Below, one piece after another: positions 16,274 through 23,189 of a stretch of 31,697 nucleotides of DNA. This DNA is from an uncultured Erysipelotrichaceae bacterium. Lineage in GTDB: Bacteria; Bacillota_I; Bacilli_A; RFN20; CAG-826. A program made the position numbers and the translations under genes. Under the pieces are notes generated by a model. The model saw only the letters and a program-made list of their open reading frames with translations, searched no databases and was not told the origin of the DNA. Within the stretch, counting starts at the first letter, position 1; every line of letters starts with the position of its first letter. The DNA lies in assembly GCA_902793515.1 (NCBI GenBank), contig CADBDO010000002.1, positions 1 to 31,697 on the forward strand, in the 5' to 3' direction.

Positions 16274-16283
16274 TCTAGGAAAC

Positions 16284-16312
16284 AATCCGAATCGAAAGGT
16301 TCGGATTTTTTT
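16284..16312 (+). terminator. Intrinsic terminator of the tRNA pair
   Basis: A perfect 8-bp stem (AATCCGAA / TTCGGATT) with an 8-base loop is followed by a T run, 10 bases after tRNA-Phe. Confidence 0.93.
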
Positions 16313-16323
16313 GTGTGAGAATG

Positions 16324-16342
16324 TGTTACTTGACAGGTAACA
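16324..16342. promoter_or_regulatory. Operator-like inverted repeat over the -35 box of the HigA-like gene
   Basis: TGTTAC (16324-16329) and GTAACA (16337-16342) are perfect inverted 6-base arms separated by 7 bases, and the TTGACA -35 box (16330-16335) lies between them. Spacing of about 13 bases between half-site centres suits a dimeric helix-turn-helix repressor, most simply the product of the gene that follows. Confidence 0.6.
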
Positions 16343-16357
16343 AATTGCATTTAAAAT
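16330..16357 (+). promoter_or_regulatory. Promoter of the HigA-like gene, leaderless layout
   Basis: A consensus TTGACA (16330-16335) and TAAAAT (16352-16357) are 16 bases apart. The -10 box ends 6 bases before the ATG at 16364, so the predicted start point is the A of the start codon. Confidence 0.75.
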
Positions 16358-16363
16358 GGGTGT

Positions 16364-16786
16364 ATGAACAGAAAACCGACCCACCCAGGGAAAGTATTCA
16401 AGCTAGATGTCATGCCTTCTTTTGGCCTTTCAGTCACCGAAATGGCGAAACTTCTTGGCATTTCAAGAAAACAGCTGTCGCTTTTTATCAACGAGAGAGC
16501 ATCTCTTAGCCCTGATATGGCAATCCGTATCGCAGAAGTGACGGGTACTTCTGCCGAATCCTGGATGTGGATGCAAATCAGACTAAGCCTCTGGGAAAAG
16601 GCTCAGCGCAAAACGACGATCTATAAAGAAAAACCGATCGCTGTGAATTCAAAGATGACAAGAGATCTTTTAGAGAAACTAGACGATCTATATGACATTC
16701 AAGCGGCCGATGAGGCATATGCCGCCTATCTTTCTGACCCGGAAACCATTTCCTCTGATGAGTTAAAAAAGAAACTAGATATATAG
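16364..16786 (+). CDS. HigA-family XRE antitoxin/regulator with an extra RelB-like tail
   Basis: The first 95 residues match the HigA antitoxin layout: HPGKVFKLDV near the N-terminus, an XRE-type helix-turn-helix (about 24-48, LSVTEMAKLLGISRKQLSLFIN), the ASLSPDMAIRIAEVTGTSAESWM block, and a short helix. The 140-residue protein is longer than typical HigA (about 95-105). Its last 40 residues (LLEKLDDLYDIQAADEAYAA...SDELKKKLDI) look like the toxin-wrapping tail of RelB/Phd-type antitoxins. No HigB toxin precedes it, as would be usual; instead a NERD-domain gene follows 15 bases later. An inverted repeat over its promoter fits autoregulation. The tail comparison is by eye only. Confidence 0.82.
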   Translation: MNRKPTHPGKVFKLDVMPSFGLSVTEMAKLLGISRKQLSLFINERASLSPDMAIRIAEVTGTSAESWMWMQIRLSLWEKAQRKTTIYKEKPIAVNSKMTRDLLEKLDDLYDIQAADEAYAAYLSDPETISSDELKKKLDI

Positions 16787-16801
16787 TTTGCTAACTTAGG
16801 T

Positions 16802-17458
16802 ATGTACTTATTTGGATTAATCAGACTTCTTAGCTACTCTGTCAACAGCACCAAAGAATCACGTGGTTCTCTAGGGGAAAAAGCGGTCAGCTCCATCTTT
16901 ACTACGGCCTTTTTTGGAAAGGGTGAGAGATATATCGTCAATAATGTCCTCTTTGAGACGGCCAATAAATCAACTCATCAGATAGACCACATCGTGATTT
17001 ATAAGACTGGCATCTTCTGTTTAGAGACCAAAAACCTTAGGGGGAGCGTTATAGGCACTCGCGAGTCTCCCACTTGGAGAGTTCAGAACTACGGAGTCTC
17101 TTACGATATCCAAAACCCAATTATGCAAAACAAGACACACGTGAGGGTTTTGTCAGAGTTTTTGGGAAACAAATATGACATACATTCTGTTGTCGTTCTT
17201 GTTAGGGGAAACAAACCTCAAGAAGTGGGTGAGGAAGTCCTTAACCTTCAGGAACTCCGCGATTACATTAAGAATTACCCTTGTGAAAAAGAACTTTCCA
17301 GCGACGAGATGAAAGAAATCTATGGCCACATCGTTGATTATAAGGATGAGGGTGTTGTTTCCGAAATAGAGCACATTAAATATGTGAAGAAAATCAAAGA
17401 AGGGGAGACAGAAGACCTTTCTGAGATGAAAGTGTATAACCCTGACGAAGAATGGTAA
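16802..17458 (+). CDS. NERD-domain protein, putative nuclease
   Basis: This 218-residue protein contains a NERD (nuclease-related) domain from about 20 to 140. The PD-(D/E)XK-like residues are visible as QIDHIV (Asp62) followed by CLETKN (Glu75, Lys77), with GSLGEKAV upstream, the usual start of the domain. A hydrophobic N-terminal stretch (about 1-13) is short and may be membrane-associated. The C-terminal 75 residues are acidic and charged and not recognised. No good ribosome binding site precedes it; the 15-base gap suggests coupling to the HigA-like gene. NERD proteins are common in defence and plasmid contexts but their activity is poorly characterised. Codon use is more AT-rich than in the flanking lipoproteins. 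Only a weak terminator (17486-17515) follows. Confidence 0.82.
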   Translation: MYLFGLIRLLSYSVNSTKESRGSLGEKAVSSIFTTAFFGKGERYIVNNVLFETANKSTHQIDHIVIYKTGIFCLETKNLRGSVIGTRESPTWRVQNYGVSYDIQNPIMQNKTHVRVLSEFLGNKYDIHSVVVLVRGNKPQEVGEEVLNLQELRDYIKNYPCEKELSSDEMKEIYGHIVDYKDEGVVSEIEHIKYVKKIKEGETEDLSEMKVYNPDEEW

Positions 17459-17533
17459 CAGCGCAGAGCATACACATGATCTAGCGACCCTAATAATCGG
17501 GCCTTTTCTTTTTTTGATATTTCGTCCAAATAA

Positions 17534-17651
17534 TTGCTAACAGTATATCAATAAGGTAATATTTAAAAATATTAAGCGTGTGATTTTATGAACTTCCGTT
17601 TCATAGAACGCACCCATTCAGAAAGGAAAAGTAGTGGTTTTAACTAGCCAC
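17534..17651 (+). promoter_or_regulatory. Promoter and structured leader of the second phosphatase gene
   Basis: TTGCTA (17534-17539) and TAATAT (17557-17562) are 17 bases apart, giving a leader of about 95 bases. It holds a two-step hairpin (outer GTGTG / CGCAC, inner TATGAA / TTCATA, about 17578-17613) and a second hairpin GTGGTT / AGCCAC (17634-17639, 17646-17651). The only good Shine-Dalgarno-like run, AAGGA near 17623, is upstream of the second hairpin and too far from the ATG unless that hairpin folds. Confidence 0.5.
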
Positions 17652-17662
17652 GAAAAACAAAG

Positions 17663-19936
17663 ATGAATAAGAAAACCTTATTGGTCTCCATCCTCTCGTT
17701 AGGCGCTCTCGCTGGCTGTACCATCAATCTTGGAGGTAATTCAGCAAGCGGTGCCGCTTCGGGAGAGGCATCGGTCATCGGTGGCGAATCCGGAGAGAAA
17801 AGTGTAGGGGAAAGCGGAGAAGTCCCTCCATCAACTGCCTCAGGCGCCGTCACTCAATCTAGCAGCGCACCAGCTGCCTCAACCCCAGCTGCAAATGGCT
17901 TCACCATCACCACAAATCTCACCGAGACGAAAGAGATCCACACTGCCGCTCAGAAAACCTATCTTGAGTACACTGGCGAGTATGTGAATTACCCAGTTTC
18001 TTCCCTTCCAAGCGGAAGAGAATGGAACAGCGACCCTCTCCCAGTGAAACTTGCTTGGGAATACACTGTCCCATCCGGAAAGACCCTTAAGAGATTCGCC
18101 GTGACCTTTGGTCAGAAAGACGATCTCAGCGATGGCTTCCGTGTTGAAGGAAGCACCTCCAAGAGTCTTAACCTCCAAAACGTTTTCCTTGGCAAAAACT
18201 ACTTCAAAGTCATTGCCGAGCATTCTGACAACAGCGAAGCTGACTCTGGCATCATGTCCTTCAACGTGACCGCTCAGGCCCCACGTAACGTCAAGATCGA
18301 CGGCATGACCAACTGCCGTGATATGGGTGGCAGAACCACCGTCGGCGGTGGCAAGGTCAAACAAGGCATGATCTATAGAACCTCTGGTGTCAAAGGCGGC
18401 AGCCCTGCCAACGTCACCGCGGAAGGTCTTGCTGAAATGAAGAACCATTTCAAGATGAAGACCGAGATCAACGTCTCCGATGGCACCTCCTATAACGGAA
18501 CCGGCAATGGCTGGGATGTCATCAACCACATGATGGACTACGATTCCGCCAACCAAACCCATCACCATTTCTCGAGAAACGCCGAATCAGTGAAGGCTTT
18601 CTTCAAGACCATCTCTGATCCAACCAAGTACCCAGTCTTCTTCCATTGCCGTATCGGCACCGACAGAACTGGTTTATGCGCCAACCTTCTTGGCGGCCTT
18701 CTTGGCGTCTCCAAAAATGAGCTCTATCAGGACTACCTTTTCTCGAACTTCGGCAACATCGGTGAGCAAAGAAAGATCGGCGCTTCCGCTGGCCAAGACA
18801 ACATCGAGAACTACATGAACGAAATCGACGCCATGCCAGGCACGACCTTCGCCAACAAGTGCTACAACACCCTTCTTGCCATCGGCGTTGAAAGAAGCAC
18901 CCTTGATGCCGTTATCTCCATCCTTACCGAAGGTAATACCGTCCCAGGTAACAACAACGGACAGCTTATCGGAAAAGGCACCGGCCTTACTGGCACCGGT
19001 GTCACAATGTCCACTTCGAGCTCAAACGCTCACCCAGAGCAGTACTACGTTCTCAATTCTTCCTCGAAGGTCGTCACTTATAACTTCACGACCACCGAGA
19101 CGATGAATGCCGTCATCACCGCCTATCTTGGCAGTGGAACCGGTGGCAGCACAACTCTTAGCAGCGCTCTCGACATGAAAATCGATGGCACTTCCTTAAC
19201 TCTTCCATCCAAGAGCTTCAAAGATGCCGGATTTGGCACCCTCAAAGGAAGAACCTGCTATTACGTCAACCAGATGGGCGAAGTCAGCAACCTCGCCGCT
19301 GGTGCTCATACCCTTACCATTCAGACCAAAGGCAGCAGCTCCATCAACGTTGGTGCCCTCGGTGTCTTCAACAAAGGCACTTCCAGCTCGAGCGGAAGCG
19401 GCAGCACTGACCCAGTCACTCCACCAGCCCACACCCATAGCATCGTGACCGCTGATACAAAGAACGCCACTAACGACCTCTATGCTATCTCTTGTTCATG
19501 TGGCGAAATCTCCGGTGGTGAGCTTAAGTTCGACAACACCAAAGCCGTTACTTCTGGAAAGTGGGAAGGCGACAAACTCAAAGGCGATCTTTCCTTTAAT
19601 ATCGCTGGAATCGCTGCTGGAACCTACGACGTTTACATGAAAGCCGGTTATTCTGACGGCAACGACAAGAAAACGTTCATCAACACCAGTTCCTCAGCCA
19701 CTCAGGCATCCCGTTATGCGTTCAAAGTGGATGATGGAAGCGTAGTTGCTATAAGCAACACTTCCACTTATTCGGACCTTGGATTTGGTAAAGGTGCAGC
19801 AAACGCCGCCTTCTCTAATGCCGCATTATGCAGCGTTTCCATCCCTGAAGGCGCCTCTACATTCAAGATGACCTTCAATTCACCTGACGGTTATAGCGTT
19901 TATGCGAAAGGCCTTCGCTTAGTCAAAACCGCCTAA
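17663..19936 (+). CDS. Lipoprotein tyrosine/dual-specificity-type phosphatase with two C-terminal binding-like domains
   Basis: This 757-residue protein has a lipoprotein signal (LAGC, Cys19), a Gly/Ser/Glu-rich linker (about 20-75), an Fn3-like region (about 90-210), and a Y_phosphatase3-like domain with NCRDMGG (217-223) and HCRIGTDRTG (Cys329, Arg335). Beyond the phosphatase a beta-rich domain like that of the 3961 protein (about 430-570) is followed by an HTH...CSC segment (H590, H592, C611, C613), and a final CBM35-like sandwich (about 620-757) shared with the 5900 protein. It is therefore the longer paralogue of the gene at 3961. It should act on a phosphorylated substrate at the cell surface while held to a glycan. 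Substrate and ligand are unknown. Confidence 0.88.
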   Translation: MNKKTLLVSILSLGALAGCTINLGGNSASGAASGEASVIGGESGEKSVGESGEVPPSTASGAVTQSSSAPAASTPAANGFTITTNLTETKEIHTAAQKTYLEYTGEYVNYPVSSLPSGREWNSDPLPVKLAWEYTVPSGKTLKRFAVTFGQKDDLSDGFRVEGSTSKSLNLQNVFLGKNYFKVIAEHSDNSEADSGIMSFNVTAQAPRNVKIDGMTNCRDMGGRTTVGGGKVKQGMIYRTSGVKGGSPANVTAEGLAEMKNHFKMKTEINVSDGTSYNGTGNGWDVINHMMDYDSANQTHHHFSRNAESVKAFFKTISDPTKYPVFFHCRIGTDRTGLCANLLGGLLGVSKNELYQDYLFSNFGNIGEQRKIGASAGQDNIENYMNEIDAMPGTTFANKCYNTLLAIGVERSTLDAVISILTEGNTVPGNNNGQLIGKGTGLTGTGVTMSTSSSNAHPEQYYVLNSSSKVVTYNFTTTETMNAVITAYLGSGTGGSTTLSSALDMKIDGTSLTLPSKSFKDAGFGTLKGRTCYYVNQMGEVSNLAAGAHTLTIQTKGSSSINVGALGVFNKGTSSSSGSGSTDPVTPPAHTHSIVTADTKNATNDLYAISCSCGEISGGELKFDNTKAVTSGKWEGDKLKGDLSFNIAGIAAGTYDVYMKAGYSDGNDKKTFINTSSSATQASRYAFKVDDGSVVAISNTSTYSDLGFGKGAANAAFSNAALCSVSIPEGASTFKMTFNSPDGYSVYAKGLRLVKTA

Positions 19937-19955
19937 GAAAACAAACCTCATAATT

Positions 19956-19987
19956 AAACCAAGTCTTTATGGCTTGGTTTTCTTTTT
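19956..19987 (+). terminator. Intrinsic terminator after the second phosphatase
   Basis: A perfect 8-bp stem (AAACCAAG / CTTGGTTT) with a 9-base loop is followed by TTTTCTTTTT. The end of the T run overlaps the place where a -35 box for truB would lie. Confidence 0.9.
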
Positions 19988-20005
19988 ATGCTAGGTTCAA
20001 TCATT

Positions 20006-20011
20006 TATAAT
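20006..20011 (+). promoter_or_regulatory. Consensus -10 box just before truB
   Basis: TATAAT ends 7 bases before the ATG at 20019, so the truB mRNA probably has a leader of 0-1 bases. The expected -35 position holds only T-rich sequence. Confidence 0.55.
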
Positions 20012-20018
20012 GACTAGT

Positions 20019-20858
20019 ATGTTAGACGGAATCTTTCTCATCGACAAAGAAGCGGGCATGACCTCCCGTAAAGTGGACAATATCCTCGGCAAGAGATATG
20101 GCACACATGCCGTGGGACACTTAGGCACCCTTGATCCTTTTGCGACTGGACTTCTTATCGTCGCCATCAATAAAGGGACAAAGCTTTTGACCTACCTTAA
20201 TGATGGGGACAAAACATACGAAGCCTCTCTCCTCTTAGGAAAGAAAACCTCCACAGGAGATTTAGAAGGGGATGTCACCGAAGAGAAAGAAATCCCTGGC
20301 ATTTCCAAAGAAAAATTAGATGAGGTTTTGCACTCATTTTTAGGAAAATCCCAGCAAATCCCTCCTAAATTCAGCGCGATCAAAGTGAACGGGGTTCCAA
20401 TGTATAAGGCCGCTTTACAAGGCAAAGAAGTGGAACTAAAGCCCCGTGACATAACCATCTATTCGATCGAAGGGGATATTGAGAACAATATCATCCATTT
20501 CGTGACCAAGGTCTCTAAAGGCACTTATATCAGAACCTTGGGTGAGGATATCGCAGAGAAACTAGGGACAGTAGGGCACCTCATCTCTTTACGAAGGCTC
20601 ACTGTTGGAGATATATCGGTAGACCAAGCCAAGAAGATTGATGACCTCAAAGACGAGGACGTCATCTCTGGCAAAGGACTCATTGACCTTCCTTCCATCG
20701 AACTCACTGACGATCAAGAGTGGAAAGCCAAGAACGGCCAAACCCTCTCTTTCGAAACCAAAGAAGACAAAGTTTTGCTCACCAAAGGTGACTCTCTTGT
20801 TGCGGTCTATAAGCGTAAGTCCCAAAATACCTTTGTTCCTGAAAGGGGGCTCTTCTAG
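20019..20858 (+). CDS. truB: tRNA pseudouridine(55) synthase TruB
   Basis: The protein makes the universal pseudouridine at position 55 of the tRNA T-loop. The catalytic motif GHLGTLDPFATGLL is present, with the nucleophile Asp39, as are the KTYEA and IPPKFSAIKVNG blocks, in a protein of 279 residues, normal for bacterial TruB. The start is taken at 20019 rather than at the ATG at 20010, because the latter lies inside the TATAAT promoter element. The stop codon overlaps the GTG start of ribF by one base, so the two are translationally coupled, a common truB-ribF arrangement. Confidence 0.95.
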   Translation: MLDGIFLIDKEAGMTSRKVDNILGKRYGTHAVGHLGTLDPFATGLLIVAINKGTKLLTYLNDGDKTYEASLLLGKKTSTGDLEGDVTEEKEIPGISKEKLDEVLHSFLGKSQQIPPKFSAIKVNGVPMYKAALQGKEVELKPRDITIYSIEGDIENNIIHFVTKVSKGTYIRTLGEDIAEKLGTVGHLISLRRLTVGDISVDQAKKIDDLKDEDVISGKGLIDLPSIELTDDQEWKAKNGQTLSFETKEDKVLLTKGDSLVAVYKRKSQNTFVPERGLF

Positions 20859-21742
20859 TGAAAGTCATCGATTGCACTTTTGATAATATCCCAGAAACCT
20901 TTGACGGCGTCCTTCTTTTAGGCACCTTCGACGGAATCCATAAAGGCCATCTCTCGCTTGTTAGAGAGGCTCTTAACCACACTGACAGCGTCGGTGCGCT
21001 TCTTTTCAAAAACAACCCAGCTGACATCTTCGAGAAAGATAAGGAACACTATGTCCTCACTCCTCTTGAAGACAAGATCAGAAGGTTCGCTAACGATGGG
21101 GTTGAGACCCTCTATGTCATCGATAACGACGAATCCTTCTATAAACACAGCAAAGAGGAATTCATCGACTTCCTTCACCGCTTAGGCGTAAGGAGACTTT
21201 GCGTTGGCGAGGATTTCACCTTCGGCTACCAAAAAAGCGGAACCGCCAGTGACCTCTCAAAAGAATTCCTGACCTTCATCGTCCCTCTTCTCAACATCGA
21301 CGATAAGAAAGTCTCAACGAGGCTCATCCATGACCTTTTAAAGGAAGGGGACATCGAATCAGCTAACAAATATCTTGGATATCAGTATGAGATCAAAGGG
21401 AAAATCGGATATGGATATGGCAATGGCCATAAGATCGGCTTCCCAACCGCCAATCTCGAGATGTCTCTCCCATACCTTCTCCCGAAAGCGGGGGTCTACG
21501 TCGGCCTTTTCTATCTTAGGGGAGTGCCGCACAAAGCCATCATCAACGTTGGCAAGAACCCAACAGTGGGACTTCTTAAGCACCCAGTCGTCGAAAGCTA
21601 TATCAAAGGCATCGATGAGGATCTTTATGGGGAATACGTCTATATCGCCTTCCTTAGGCGCATCAGAGACGAAATCAAGTTTGGTTCCCTTGAGGAACTC
21701 AAAGCCCAACTCGAAAACGATAAGAAAGAGCTTCTTAAGTAA
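20858..21742 (+). CDS. ribF: Bifunctional riboflavin kinase / FAD synthetase
   Basis: This 294-residue enzyme converts riboflavin to FMN and FMN to FAD. The N-terminal adenylyltransferase half has GTFDGIHKGH (about 23-32) and the CVGEDFTFGYQKSG block; the C-terminal kinase half has GKIGYGYGNGHKIGFPTANL, the GVYVG strand, INVGKNPTV and the VESYI segment. It starts with GTG at 20858, overlapping the truB stop, with GGGGG at 20845-20849 as ribosome binding site. It is a little shorter than many RibF proteins but no block is missing. There is no FMN riboswitch, as it is inside the truB operon. Confidence 0.96.
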   Translation: MKVIDCTFDNIPETFDGVLLLGTFDGIHKGHLSLVREALNHTDSVGALLFKNNPADIFEKDKEHYVLTPLEDKIRRFANDGVETLYVIDNDESFYKHSKEEFIDFLHRLGVRRLCVGEDFTFGYQKSGTASDLSKEFLTFIVPLLNIDDKKVSTRLIHDLLKEGDIESANKYLGYQYEIKGKIGYGYGNGHKIGFPTANLEMSLPYLLPKAGVYVGLFYLRGVPHKAIINVGKNPTVGLLKHPVVESYIKGIDEDLYGEYVYIAFLRRIRDEIKFGSLEELKAQLENDKKELLK

Positions 21743-21754
21743 AGGAGAAAGCCT

Positions 21755-22438
21755 ATGTACGTATTCATCACCCCAATGCCCTTAGAGAAGGAATCGCTTC
21801 TCCTAAATACCAAGATTATCGAAGAAAAGGCCTATGGCATCACCGAAATCACTTTAGCCGAATACGAAGGCAAGAAGTTCGTCCTCGTCAAATCGGGAAT
21901 CGGTAAGGTGAACGCCGCGATGGCCACTCAAAAAGCCATCGATTTATTTGAGGAAGAGATCGAAGGCATCATCGTCGTCGGTGTCGCCGGTTCTCTTAAT
22001 AAAGAGAAAGCCCCTCTCTTCCAGGCCGTCATTGCCAAAAACGTCGCTTCACATGACTGTGATACGACCGCCATCGGAGATCCATATGGCTTAGTCCAGA
22101 CAAAAGATGGCAATCTCATCTATTTCAAAACCTCCGAGTTAATGAACAAACACCTTCTCGAAGCCTCAAAAGACGGGGTTTTTGAGAACATCATCTCCGG
22201 CGATCAGTTCGTCGCCGATAACGAGAAGAAGAAATGGATGAAAGAGACCTTCCAAGCGGTCGCGGTGGAGATGGAAAGCTCCGCAGCCGCGATGGTCGCC
22301 TATAACGCAGGAATCCCGTTTGCCTGCCTCCGTACGATCAGCGACGCCGAGAATAGCGCTGACGAATATCCTGTCAACGCCAAGAGGGCTGCCCTCAAAG
22401 CGGGGGAAATCGCAAGAAGTTTCCTATCTTCTTTCTAA
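21755..22438 (+). CDS. mtnN: 5'-methylthioadenosine / S-adenosylhomocysteine nucleosidase
   Basis: This 227-residue cytoplasmic enzyme splits methylthioadenosine and S-adenosylhomocysteine to adenine and the thio-sugar. The conserved PMPLEKE N-terminal acid motif, the GVAGSLN glycine loop, the VEMESSAAAMVAY purine/ribose-binding motif and the catalytic Asp in RTISDAE are all visible. AAGGAG precedes the start, 12 bases after ribF, so it belongs to the same operon. A 9-bp inverted repeat (22429-22450) spans its stop codon without a following T run. Confidence 0.95.
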   Translation: MYVFITPMPLEKESLLLNTKIIEEKAYGITEITLAEYEGKKFVLVKSGIGKVNAAMATQKAIDLFEEEIEGIIVVGVAGSLNKEKAPLFQAVIAKNVASHDCDTTAIGDPYGLVQTKDGNLIYFKTSELMNKHLLEASKDGVFENIISGDQFVADNEKKKWMKETFQAVAVEMESSAAAMVAYNAGIPFACLRTISDAENSADEYPVNAKRAALKAGEIARSFLSSF

Positions 22439-22450
22439 AAATAGAAAGAA
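22429..22450. repeat. Inverted repeat spanning the mtnN stop codon
   Basis: TTCTTTCTA and TAGAAAGAA are perfect 9-base arms around an AAAA loop; the TAA stop lies at 22436-22438. No T run follows, so it is more likely an mRNA 3' stabiliser or a weak pause site than a terminator. Confidence 0.6.
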
Positions 22451-22482
22451 AGCGTATCTTATTTGTTGTGGAGGTCAGATAT

Positions 22483-23136
22483 ATGCATCGTTTCCTTAAA
22501 ACATTTCTTCTTGGCATTGCCGCCGGCGCATCGATCGGCTTAGGCGGACTTGCTTTCCTTGCTTGCAAAGCCTTTGCTGAGCCTGCTGTCATTGGCCATG
22601 TCGTTGGCTCATTCATGTTCTCGATTGGTTTGCTTTGCGTTTGCTCATTCGGTTTCTTCCTTTTCACCGGAAAGATCGGGTATGTCTTAGACAACAAACC
22701 TAATTACCTCCTCGATCTCCTTTTCGGATATCTTGGAAACATCGTTGGCGCTGTGGCGATTGGTTATATCTGCTACGGAGCCGGATGCGTCCCTTATGTC
22801 GTTCAAGGTATCGTTGAACTCCGAGTCAACGAAGGGCCTCTTCGCCCATTGCTCTTAGGCTTCATCTGCGGAATCTTCGTTTATTTTGCGGTTGACCTCT
22901 TCAAAAAGAAACCAGGCGTAATCGGAACATTAGGTCTTATCTTCTCTGTCGCCGGCTTCGTCGTCGTCGGTAGCGAGCACTGCATCGCCAATATGTTCTA
23001 TTTCAGCGCTGCGAACGCTTGGGGAGGGGAAGCCATTCTCAATGTCCTCATCGTCACGATCGGCAACTCCCTTGGTGCGATCGCCATGCGTCAGCTCGTT
23101 AAGCTTGCGGAACCAAAACCTGAGCCTGCCGCTTAA
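22483..23136 (+). CDS. Formate/nitrite transporter (FNT) family channel
   Basis: This 217-residue membrane protein has six hydrophobic segments and the FNT signatures: the ASIGLGGLAFL segment near the N-terminus, and SEHCIANMFYF with the central-pore His near residue 170, followed by the IGNSLGAIAM segment. Family members pass formate, nitrite, lactate or hydrosulfide as pentamers in the inner membrane. Which anion is carried cannot be told from sequence; formate or lactate fits a fermenting organism. ATG at 22483 with GGAGG at 22470-22474 is preferred over the in-frame GTG at 22468. Confidence 0.9.
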   Translation: MHRFLKTFLLGIAAGASIGLGGLAFLACKAFAEPAVIGHVVGSFMFSIGLLCVCSFGFFLFTGKIGYVLDNKPNYLLDLLFGYLGNIVGAVAIGYICYGAGCVPYVVQGIVELRVNEGPLRPLLLGFICGIFVYFAVDLFKKKPGVIGTLGLIFSVAGFVVVGSEHCIANMFYFSAANAWGGEAILNVLIVTIGNSLGAIAMRQLVKLAEPKPEPAA

Positions 23137-23153
23137 AAATCCCTAACAAAAAG

Positions 23154-23176
23154 GCCACCAATTAATGGTGGCTTTT
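23154..23176. terminator. Bidirectional intrinsic terminator between convergent genes
   Basis: A perfect 7-bp stem (GCCACCA / TGGTGGC) with a 5-base loop has a T run on the plus strand and a matching run on the minus strand, and so serves both the FNT gene and the aldose epimerase gene. Confidence 0.9.
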
Positions 23177-23189
23177 CTTTTTGGTTTCG

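Noticed and set aside
15900..16363. A HigB toxin gene upstream of the HigA-like gene
   Set aside because: The space holds the acyltransferase end, two tRNAs and their terminator; no small toxin-like frame is seen.
17486..17515. Intrinsic terminator after the NERD gene
   Set aside because: Only a 3-bp CCC/GGG core precedes the T run; too weak to call with confidence.
16274..17660. An integrated element bounded by a duplicated tRNA-Phe 3' end
   Set aside because: No repeat of the tRNA-Phe end was found downstream, and no integrase is present; the HigA-like/NERD pair may still be acquired, but not by a visible tRNA integration.
20700..20857. An FMN riboswitch before ribF
   Set aside because: ribF overlaps truB by one base, so there is no leader in which such an element could sit.
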